A stretch of 64,000 nt of DNA from CBDAQA01 sp965198865. GTDB lineage: Bacteria; Planctomycetota; Phycisphaerae; Tepidisphaerales; Tepidisphaeraceae. The stretch covers positions 930,001 to 994,000 of the forward strand of contig CBDAQA010000025.1 of NCBI GenBank assembly GCA_965198865.1, given 5' to 3'. Every line of letters begins with the position of its first letter. Within the stretch, counting starts at the first letter, position 1. The translations under genes and the position numbers were made by a program. Shown one piece after another: positions 53,485 through 60,276 of this stretch. The notes beneath the pieces were generated by a model. That model did no database searches. It saw nothing but the letters and a program-made list of their open reading frames with translations, and was not told the DNA's origin.

Positions 53485-54648
53485 TCACGCCGGCACGGTC
53501 GGGTCGCGGGCGACGCGGATCACCTTGCGGTCGTCGGTGTCGCCGAACAGCTGGCCCTGGGCGACGACGGCGTCGAACGCGGCGATCGCCGCCCCGCGGG
53601 CGGCACCCTCGGGCTCCCACGTGCTGCCGACCACGCGGACCGCCCGGCCGGGGATGGCGACCAGCCGATCCGTGACGGCCGCCTGCACGGCGGCGACGAA
53701 CCGGCGGTTGACCGAGCGCACCGTCCCGCCCAGCACCACCATCTGCACGTCGACCAGGTTGAGGATCGGCGCCAGCGACCCGCCGAGCCGGCCGGCGAGG
53801 TCGAGCAACGCGGTGGGCATCGGGCCGTCGGCATCGGTCAGGGCGGCCAAATCGGACTCGGCCAGGTCGAGGGCGGCCGGCTCGAGGGGGCCGCTCAGCT
53901 CGCCGGCACCGTAGAACGCCCCGCGATAGATTTTGCCCTGCAGGTACAGAGCCGAGCCGTACGCGTCGAGCCGGGGTCGGTCGGCGGGGCCGGTGGCGTT
54001 GACCGACAGCAGGACGAAGTCGGTCGCGTCGGCGGCGGCCCCATCGGTCGCCTCGGCCGAGGCGGCGTGGCAGGCGTCGTGGTCGACGACGGTGGTCACG
54101 CCGAACCTTTCGGCCGCTAGCTGCCGCAGGGGCACGTTGACGGCGCGCAGTGGGATCGACCGCAGCACGACGCCGGCGTCGGCGTCGACCACGCCCGGCA
54201 CGCCGATGCCCAGCCCCAGCATCTTGCCGGCCGGCATGTCGCGCCGCTTCAGCCACTTGGCCAGGGCCTCGTGCAGCTGCTCGGGCACCGATTCCAGCGT
54301 CCCCTCGATGGGGATCCGCATGCCGTCGATCCGCCCGCCGGCCGCGTCGAGCAAGACCAGCGTCGCCGACCCCGGCCGCAGCGCCGCCCCGAGCAGCCAG
54401 CCCAGATCGGGGTTCAGCGTGAGCAGCACCTGCTTCTGCCCCACGGCCGTCGACTGCCGCTTGCCGACCACGCGGACGACGTTCTTCTCCAGCAGCTCGC
54501 GGACGATGTAGCTGAGCGTCGAACCCTGCAGCTGGGTCATGCGGGCGATGTCGTGCCGCGAGAGCGTGCCGTGCCGCCGGAGCAGCCGGATCGCCAACGC
54601 CCGGTTCCACGCCGCCGCCGTCTTGTGGTTCGAGCCCTGCAGTTTCAT
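53485..54648 (-). CDS. ROK family transcriptional regulator (NagC/XylR-like)
   Basis: A 387-residue regulator with an N-terminal winged HTH (LRRHGTLSRHDIARMTQLQG, SYIVRELLEKNVV) and a C-terminal ROK sugar-kinase-like domain (GLGIGVPGVVDADAGVVLRS, TVVDHDACHAASAEA, QMVVLGGTV). In place of the full CxCGxxGC zinc motif, the region near GAFYGAGELSG has no cysteines, which is unusual. NagC-type members respond to GlcNAc-6-P or a free sugar. It is divergent from the MFS transporter, with a palindrome in the 126-base gap, and two GH20 genes lie downstream of that transporter; control of amino-sugar uptake is inferred. Confidence 0.9.
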   Translation of the reverse strand: MKLQGSNHKTAAAWNRALAIRLLRRHGTLSRHDIARMTQLQGSTLSYIVRELLEKNVVRVVGKRQSTAVGQKQVLLTLNPDLGWLLGAALRPGSATLVLLDAAGGRIDGMRIPIEGTLESVPEQLHEALAKWLKRRDMPAGKMLGLGIGVPGVVDADAGVVLRSIPLRAVNVPLRQLAAERFGVTTVVDHDACHAASAEATDGAAADATDFVLLSVNATGPADRPRLDAYGSALYLQGKIYRGAFYGAGELSGPLEPAALDLAESDLAALTDADGPMPTALLDLAGRLGGSLAPILNLVDVQMVVLGGTVRSVNRRFVAAVQAAVTDRLVAIPGRAVRVVGSTWEPEGAARGAAIAAFDAVVAQGQLFGDTDDRKVIRVARDPTVPA

Positions 54649-54703
54649 CCCGTCGCCCTCGTCTAACCCACTGGAAGTGTACGACAGCCAGCAGTGCGAA
54701 TCA

Positions 54704-54744
54704 ATTTATTCACACTATGAACAAATCATCATTAGTGGTATACT
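54704..54744 (+). promoter_or_regulatory. Candidate ROK operator and MFS promoter
   Basis: A 23-base palindrome, ATTTATTCA - CACTA - TGAACAAAT (54704-54726), has 8 of 9 arm positions symmetrical and is AT-rich like known NagC-type sites. A TATACT -10 box (54739-54744) with TATGAA 17 bases upstream puts the palindrome over the -35 region. It lies in the divergent ROK-MFS gap. Confidence 0.5.
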
Positions 54745-54774
54745 GGACGGGAGTTCCCTGCGGACACCTCGCCT

Positions 54775-56271
54775 ATGACCCTACTGGACGAACAGGCCGA
54801 CGCGGTCGTGGCGGGGTTGCCTGCCGCGACCCGCCAGTGGAACGTCGGCACGCTGAGCTACACGCAGCGCCGGCTGTTCGGCGTCTTCTCGTGGATGCTG
54901 TGGGGCGACCTGTGCATCGTGATCGGCGAGGCGGTCGTGCTGCGGATGGTGCCGCTGCAGCTGCAGTCGGTGGGGGCGTCGAACGCGACGATCGGCATCG
55001 TCACCGGCAGCGTCTACTCGCTGATGAACTGGGTGCTGAACCCGCTGATCAGCACCGCCAGCGACCGGCACCGCTCGGGCCTGGGCCGGCGGATGCCGTT
55101 CCTGCTCTGCACCGCGCCGTTCGTCGCCCTGTTCCTCGTGTCGTTCGCGTTCGCCGGGGAGATCGGGCATGGCCTGCATCGCCACGCGCCGGCCGTTGCC
55201 AACGTCGTTGCGAATGTCGCCGGCCACCTGTTGCCGGGGTCCCGCGGGCTGGCGGCCGAGGCGCGGGTGACGATCGCCACGATCGCGCTGCTCATGGTGC
55301 TGTTCCGGTTCTTCGACTTGTTCCCGCAGTGCGTCTACTACTACCTGTTCGCCGACGTGATCCCGCAGCGGGTGATGGGCACGTTCATCTGCCTGTTCGG
55401 CGTGACCAGCACGGTCGGGACGATCCTGTTCCACTCGCTGCTGCTGCCCTACGCCGCCGGTCACCCGCGGCTGATCTTCGGCGGGGCGGGGTTGCTGTTC
55501 CTGATCACGTTCACGCTGCTGCCGTTCCTGGTGCGCGAGGGCGACTACCCGCCCGCCCCGCCGAGGGTTGCCAAGGGAAGCCCGGTGGCGGCCGTGACCG
55601 GCTGGGCGCGCGAGGTGTTCTCCATCCGGTTCTACTGGGGCTACTTCCTCACCAACTCGGCCTACCGCTGGGCGTTCACGCCGGTCGACCTGTTCCTGAT
55701 CGTCTACGCCCAGAAGGTGCTGAACCTGGGGCCGGCCACGTTCGGCCCGCTGATGAGCGTCGTGCTGGTCGCGCAGATGCCGGCCCAGCTCCTGCTCGGC
55801 CCGCTGCTCGATCGGTTCCACCCGACGCGCGTGGCGATCTGCGGGTTCGCGATGATGGCCGTCGCCGCCACCGCGGGCTTCCTCTGCATCCACAACCGGG
55901 CGACCTTCATCGGCTGCACGATGGCGGCGTACCTGGCCGTGGCGGTGATCAAATCGGCGTTGCAGACGCTGGGGCCGCGCCTGTTGCCGGTCGAGCGGTA
56001 CGGCCAGTTCTCGGCCGCCAACTCGATGGTGTCCGAGACGGGCATGCTGTTCCTCGTGGCCGCGTGCGGCGCGCTGCTCGACCGCCTGGGCCAGCGATAC
56101 CTGTTCGCCTGGATGGCGATGTTCGCCACGCTCGGGCTGGTGGTGATCGTCGGCCTCTACCGCGCCTGGCTCGCGCGCGGCGGCGACGCGGCGTACGTGC
56201 CGCCGGCGGTGATGCCGGGCGGCAGGATCCGGTCCGTCGGCTTCGAGGTGATTGTCCCAATCGCCGAGTGA
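54775..56271 (+). CDS. MFS transporter, probable sugar uptake
   Basis: A 498-residue major facilitator with about 12 helices. The loop 2-3 motif SDRHRSGLGRRMPFLL is typical of the GPH/SUC-like sugar:cation symporters, and the second half has GPLLDRFHPTRVAICGF. A longer periplasmic or cytoplasmic loop (GLHRHAPAVANVVANVAGHL) sits near residue 145. Divergent from the ROK regulator; a plausible importer of GlcNAc or chito-oligosaccharides given the GH20 genes downstream (inference). The ATG at 54775 has only a weak ribosome site. Confidence 0.88.
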   Translation: MTLLDEQADAVVAGLPAATRQWNVGTLSYTQRRLFGVFSWMLWGDLCIVIGEAVVLRMVPLQLQSVGASNATIGIVTGSVYSLMNWVLNPLISTASDRHRSGLGRRMPFLLCTAPFVALFLVSFAFAGEIGHGLHRHAPAVANVVANVAGHLLPGSRGLAAEARVTIATIALLMVLFRFFDLFPQCVYYYLFADVIPQRVMGTFICLFGVTSTVGTILFHSLLLPYAAGHPRLIFGGAGLLFLITFTLLPFLVREGDYPPAPPRVAKGSPVAAVTGWAREVFSIRFYWGYFLTNSAYRWAFTPVDLFLIVYAQKVLNLGPATFGPLMSVVLVAQMPAQLLLGPLLDRFHPTRVAICGFAMMAVAATAGFLCIHNRATFIGCTMAAYLAVAVIKSALQTLGPRLLPVERYGQFSAANSMVSETGMLFLVAACGALLDRLGQRYLFAWMAMFATLGLVVIVGLYRAWLARGGDAAYVPPAVMPGGRIRSVGFEVIVPIAE

Positions 56272-56390
56272 TGGCGTCGAGCCGGACGGCGGCCGGGTTG
56301 CTTCACAGGATCGGGCGAGCAGGCCCGCTTGGGCGGATCCCAGATACGGGGCAGACCGGTCACCACCCCGAAACCAGCTGTTCGAGCGGG

Positions 56391-56422
56391 CTCCCCGCGT
56401 CTCTGTGCCCCCGTGGTGGATC
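56391..56422. repeat. CACCACGG-type dispersed repeat, reverse copy
   Basis: Reverse complement begins GATCCACCACGGGGGCACAG and continues AGACGCGGGGAG, related to the 11511-11549 segment (GATTCACCACGGAGACTCGG). Confidence 0.45.
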
Positions 56423-56460
56423 TGCTTCGGGTTCCTCAACGGTTTCCATTTTGATCCGGC

Positions 56461-56495
56461 GAAGCCGGCGTCTGAGGTACTCCGACACCGGCTTC
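56461..56495. repeat. AAGCCGGCGTC palindrome
   Basis: Short inverted repeat with arms GAAGCCGGCGTC and GACACCGGCTTC around TGAGGTACTCC. The left arm and spacer match the 58447-58510 palindrome and 31428-31453. Confidence 0.65.
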
Positions 56496-56522
56496 GCGGG
56501 GGAACCCAGCCACGCAACGAAA

Positions 56523-56551
56523 CCGCCCGTCGCCGGGGCGGCGACGGGCGG
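56523..56551 (-). terminator. Terminator of the prepilin-type gene
   Basis: Perfect 12-bp arms CCGCCCGTCGCC (56523-56534) and GGCGACGGGCGG (56540-56551), followed on the minus strand by TTTCGTT. It lies 24 bases after the stop of the gene at 56576-57268. Confidence 0.75.
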
Positions 56552-56575
56552 GACGACGGTGCATCGGGGGCCGGC

Positions 56576-57268
56576 TCAGCGGTGCGTGTTCACGCCGTCG
56601 TACCGCACCCACGCCGGTTGGATGTCACTGTTGGCGTAGCTGGCGACGTGGCCGTCGAGGAACAGCAGGTTGCCGCGCTTGTCGTGCCGGATCGGGTCCG
56701 GCTCGCGGTTGGCGGCCGTCGGCGGGCCGTCGTAGCTGCTGCCGTCGAACACCCATCCGACGGCGGCCGACGTGGTCAGCGGGGTGGCCGAGTCCCAGGC
56801 GACGGCGTACTGCTGGGAGTACCTCACGTGCGTGATCTTCTTGCCGCTGAAGTCGCTGGCGAGCAGCGTCCCGGGGGCGTAGGAGTTGAGGTCGGCGTTG
56901 ATGCCGTACCCGCCGCCCAGCTCCCACGTCTGCTGGACCATGTTCAGCGGCACCTGCGGCTGGGCCGGGCACAGGAACACCGACCCGACCTTGTTCGGCA
57001 GGTCATGCTCGGTCATCAGCGCGATCGGCCAGCGGCTGGTGCCGTTGCTGTACCGGACCATCTCGTTCTTGTTGTCGCGGGCGTACAGGGTGATCGCCAG
57101 CCCGATCTGCCTCAGGTTGCTGGCGCACTTGACCATCACCGCCGACCGCCGCGCCTTGGCCAGCGCCGGGAGCAGGATGCCGATCAGCAGTGCGATGATG
57201 CCAATCACCACCAGTAGCTCGACCAGCGTGAACCCGGGGCGACGGCGACGGGGGGTGAGGTGTGGCAT
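56576..57268 (-). CDS. Prepilin-type N-terminal domain protein (DUF1559-like)
   Basis: A 230-residue pseudopilin-like protein. Basic MPHLTPRRRRP is followed by GFTLVELLVVIGIIALLIGI, the prepilin peptidase cleavage and hydrophobic helix motif. The rest (KCASNLRQIGLAITLYARDN, RHDKRGNLLFLDGHVASYAN) matches the large planctomycete family of single-domain exported proteins with a GHV/DGHV motif near the end. These are abundant surface proteins of unknown role, not necessarily part of a type II system. Start at 57268 is chosen to place the basic residues before the cleavage motif. Confidence 0.9.
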   Translation of the reverse strand: MPHLTPRRRRPGFTLVELLVVIGIIALLIGILLPALAKARRSAVMVKCASNLRQIGLAITLYARDNKNEMVRYSNGTSRWPIALMTEHDLPNKVGSVFLCPAQPQVPLNMVQQTWELGGGYGINADLNSYAPGTLLASDFSGKKITHVRYSQQYAVAWDSATPLTTSAAVGWVFDGSSYDGPPTAANREPDPIRHDKRGNLLFLDGHVASYANSDIQPAWVRYDGVNTHR

Positions 57269-57356
57269 GCCGAGAGAAGATACCGGCACCGATGCGAAAT
57301 TCAAAACAAAAATTCATTGCTTGAACTTTTCTCGGGGGTGCGGCATGCTAGGCGTC

Positions 57357-58442
57357 ATGAAGCATGCACACGCGTCTTGTGGAAAACGACTCTTGAAGGT
57401 CCTCCTCGGCGGCGTGCGGGCACCCGCGTTGGCCGTCGCCGCGGTCCTTGTGGCCCTGCCTGCTGCAACCCGCGCCGCCTCCCCCACCACGGCCCCGGGC
57501 GTCGCCCGGCCCAACCCGCGGATCGAGGGGCTCTGGGTCTGGAAGCCGAAGTTTATCACCGATGCTGACGAGCGGCGCGAGCTGCTGGCGTTCTGCCAGC
57601 GGCAGGGGTTCAACCGGCTGCTGGTGCAGGTGCCGTGGAAGCCGGGCACGTCGCAGGTGGTCCACTCGCCGCCGTCGAGGCGGGACGAGCCGACCGACGC
57701 CGCGACCCACCCGGAGATCGCCTGCCCGGCCGAGCTCGCGCAGCTGATCGCCGACGCCGCCAAGCAACACGTGATCGTTGAGGCCCTGGACGGCACCCCG
57801 TACATGGGCGACCGCGCCAACTGGCCGGCGACGCTGGCCACGGTGGACGCCCTGCTGGCGTTCAACCGCACCCTGCCGGCCGACGCGCGGTTCGCCGGCA
57901 TCCACTGGGACATCGAGCCCTACGTGCGCCCCGACTGGAAGGCGCAGGCGACGCGCGGGCCGATCGAGGCCGACTACCTGCAGATGCTGACCGAGGCCCG
58001 CCGGAAGCTGCGCGACGCCGGGTCGGACCTGACGCTCTCGGTCGACATCCCGATGTGGTACGACAACAAGACCGCGCCGGACGACAACTGCATCGTCACG
58101 TTCAACGGGCAGACGAAGAACTTCCACGAGCACATCCAGGACCTGACCGACTACGTCGGCATCATGTCCTACCGCCAGCACGCCCTTGGCAAGAACTCGG
58201 CCGCCGAGCACGTCGCCAACGAGCTGGCCTACGCGGAGCGGATCGGCAAGTTCGTCTGCCCCGCGTTCGAGACGGTCCCGCTGACCGACACGCCGCAGAT
58301 CACGTTCTTCGGCCAGTCGGCCCAGATGCTGCAGGCCCAGCGGCACGCCCTCGAGGGTGCGCTCGGCGATCGCCCCGGCTTCGGCGGCATGTTCGTCCAC
58401 TGCTACCCCGCCGTGGTCGCCGTGCTCGAACCCAAAAAGTGA
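57357..58442 (+). CDS. Secreted TIM-barrel-like protein, possible glycosidase
   Basis: A 361-residue protein with a signal peptide (VRAPALAVAAVLVALPAATR) and TTAPGVARP linker. The body resembles a TIM barrel: GLWVWKPKFITDADERRELL, GFNRLLVQVPW, HVIVEALDGTPYMGD, FAGIHWDIEPYVRPDW, LTLSVDIPMWYDN and YVGIMSYRQHALG, with D/E residues at strand ends (HWDIEPY) as in many glycoside hydrolases. No defined family is recognised. An alternative ATG is at 57345 with GGGGGTG before it. It lies between the prepilin-type gene (divergent) and GH20, so a role in glycan processing is plausible. Confidence 0.65.
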   Translation: MKHAHASCGKRLLKVLLGGVRAPALAVAAVLVALPAATRAASPTTAPGVARPNPRIEGLWVWKPKFITDADERRELLAFCQRQGFNRLLVQVPWKPGTSQVVHSPPSRRDEPTDAATHPEIACPAELAQLIADAAKQHVIVEALDGTPYMGDRANWPATLATVDALLAFNRTLPADARFAGIHWDIEPYVRPDWKAQATRGPIEADYLQMLTEARRKLRDAGSDLTLSVDIPMWYDNKTAPDDNCIVTFNGQTKNFHEHIQDLTDYVGIMSYRQHALGKNSAAEHVANELAYAERIGKFVCPAFETVPLTDTPQITFFGQSAQMLQAQRHALEGALGDRPGFGGMFVHCYPAVVAVLEPKK

Positions 58443-58446
58443 TCCC

Positions 58447-58510
58447 CCAAGCCGGCGTCCGAGGTACGCCGGAGACCCAGGTCTTCGGCGTACCTCAGAC
58501 GCCGGCTTGG
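58447..58510. repeat. 64-base near-perfect palindrome (AAGCCGGCGTC family)
   Basis: The two halves starting CCAAGCCGGCGTC and ending GACGCCGGCTTGG are complementary across 64 bases with a few mismatches. It is the most complete copy of the AAGCCGGCGTC family and lies between two plus-strand genes, 28 bases before the GH20 start. It could attenuate transcription between them. Confidence 0.85.
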
Positions 58511-58538
58511 ACGGCATGTCCCCCTGCGACTACGCGCC

Positions 58539-60035
58539 ATGTTGAACGTCATCCCCCTGCCCGCCCAAGTCACGCCGCGCGATGGGTACTACCCGTTCCT
58601 CCGCACGACGCCGATCGTCGCCGACCCGGCGGCTCAGTCGGTCGCCCGGTACCTTCACCAACAGCTGGGCGAACCCGGTTCCACCCCCGGCTCGCCGGGC
58701 GTCCGGTTGCGAACCGCCGCGTCGGACGTGGGTTCCGAGGGTTACGAGCTGACCGTCGCCCCCACCGGCATCACCATCGCCGCATCCGTCCCCGCCGGCT
58801 GGTTCTACGGCGTCCAGACGCTGCTCCAGCTGCTCCCGCCGGATGGTGGACCGACGCACGTGCCGTGCGTCCACATCGTCGACGCCCCGCGCTTCCGCTG
58901 GCGCGGCCTGATGCTCGACGTCGCCCGCCACGTGATGCCCGTCGACGGCATCCTCCGCCTGATCGACACGATGGCGGCCCACAAGCTCAACACGTTCCAC
59001 TGGCACCTGACCGACGACCAGGGCTGGCGGATCGAGTCGCACCGCTACCCCCGGCTGACCGAGATCGGCGCCCGTCGCGCCGGCGCCGATGGCGTCCTGA
59101 CGCCCGACCGCGCCGCCAGTGAGCCCGAGCGCGTCGGCACCTACGGCGGGTTCTACACGCACGACGACGTCCGCCGGATCGTCGCCCACGCCGCCGAGCG
59201 GCACGTGGTCGTCGTGCCCGAGATCGAGATGCCCGGCCACGCCGTCGCCGCCCTGGCCGCCTACCCCGAGCTCTCCTGCACCGGCGGCCCATTCGCGCCG
59301 GCCACCCGCACCGGCGTGTTCAAGGACGTCTACTGCGTCGGGAACGATGCGACGCTGGCGATGCTCGAAGGCGTGCTCGACGAGATCATTCCGCTGTTCC
59401 CCGGCGCGTACGTCCACGTCGGCGGCGACGAGTGCCCGACCGACCGCTGGCGCACCTGCCCCAAGTGCCAGGCTCGCATCCGAGCCCAGGGGCTGGCGAA
59501 CGAGCACGAGCTGCAGGGCTACGTCATCCGCCGGATGGCGCGGTTCCTCGGCGAGCGAGGCAAGCGGCTCGTGGGCTGGGACGAGATCCTCGACGCCGGC
59601 GACCTGCCCGCCGACGCGACCGTCATGAGCTGGCGCGGCACCGAGGGCGGCCTCGCTGCCGCCCGCGCCGGCCACGACGTCGTGATGACCCCGCACCCCT
59701 ACTGCTACCTCGACTACCGCCAGGCCGCCGACGGCGAGCCCCCCGCCATCGCCGACGGCCTCACCCCGCTGTCCAAGACCTACGGCTACGAGCCGGTCTC
59801 CCCCGAACTGACCGCCGACCCAGCGCGCCACATCATCGGCGTCCAGGGAAACGTCTGGACCGAATACATGCCCGACATGCGGCACGTCGAGTACATGGTC
59901 TGGCCCCGCGCCGCCGCCATCGCCGAGATCGGCTGGTCGCCGGCCGAAGGTCGAGACCTCGAAGGCTTCATCGATCGTGTCCGAGCGAATCAGGTCCGAC
60001 TGACCCGTCGCGCGTCGGCATTCCGACCGACGTGA
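58539..60035 (+). CDS. Family 20 beta-N-acetylhexosaminidase
   Basis: A 498-residue GH20 enzyme that removes terminal beta-GlcNAc/GalNAc. The N-terminal GH20b domain (SEGYELTVAPTGITIAASVP, AGWFYGVQTLLQLLP) precedes the barrel (FRWRGLMLDVARHVMPVDGI, FHWHLTDDQGWRIES, VVVVPEIEMPGHAVAAL). Catalytic D297-E298 is in YVHVGGDECPTDRW. There is no signal peptide, so it is likely cytoplasmic, acting on imported oligosaccharides; this fits the ROK regulator and MFS transporter nearby. Start ATG at 58539 lacks a strong ribosome site. Confidence 0.93.
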   Translation: MLNVIPLPAQVTPRDGYYPFLRTTPIVADPAAQSVARYLHQQLGEPGSTPGSPGVRLRTAASDVGSEGYELTVAPTGITIAASVPAGWFYGVQTLLQLLPPDGGPTHVPCVHIVDAPRFRWRGLMLDVARHVMPVDGILRLIDTMAAHKLNTFHWHLTDDQGWRIESHRYPRLTEIGARRAGADGVLTPDRAASEPERVGTYGGFYTHDDVRRIVAHAAERHVVVVPEIEMPGHAVAALAAYPELSCTGGPFAPATRTGVFKDVYCVGNDATLAMLEGVLDEIIPLFPGAYVHVGGDECPTDRWRTCPKCQARIRAQGLANEHELQGYVIRRMARFLGERGKRLVGWDEILDAGDLPADATVMSWRGTEGGLAAARAGHDVVMTPHPYCYLDYRQAADGEPPAIADGLTPLSKTYGYEPVSPELTADPARHIIGVQGNVWTEYMPDMRHVEYMVWPRAAAIAEIGWSPAEGRDLEGFIDRVRANQVRLTRRASAFRPT

Positions 60036-60276
60036 ATTGACAAATTCGATCAAACTGTCGACGTTCCAAGACCCACCGCTGTCCCGTGAGCTACCACAAT
60101 TACCGACTGCCTGTGACCAAATGGTGTATAGGCCAACGCTTAACACGCGGAACGACCCGACAAACTTATCCACCTATTCATTCAGACAATGAATTTTTTC
60201 ATTGACGGAGGGTTTCGCGGCTGTACGCTTAGCCGGACGTGGAGACCAGGACGGCCCCGACTCGGAAAGACTTCGC
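60036..60276. other. Intergenic region with AT-rich regulatory repeats
   Basis: A 241-bp gap, with a low-GC stretch near 60170-60205 containing the TTCATT repeats. It probably holds the promoter of the PEP-CTERM gene. Confidence 0.5.
60177..60203 (+). promoter_or_regulatory. Inverted TTCATT/AATGAA sites, candidate operator
   Basis: TTCATT (60177-60182), AATGAA (60188-60193) and TTCATT (60198-60203) form overlapping inverted pairs; the second pair is CAATGAA - TTTT - TTCATTG, perfect over 18 bases. It lies about 75 bases before the PEP-CTERM start, near a likely promoter. A similar AATTCATTG is also found upstream of the prepilin-type gene (near 57311). Confidence 0.4.

Larger units (their letters stand above)
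56272..56575. other. Convergent intergenic region with two dispersed repeats and a terminator
   Basis: A 304-bp gap between the MFS gene and the prepilin-type gene. It holds a CACCACGG-type repeat in reverse (56391-56422), an AAGCCGGCGTC palindrome (56461-56495) and the terminator at 56523-56551. No gene was found. Confidence 0.6.
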
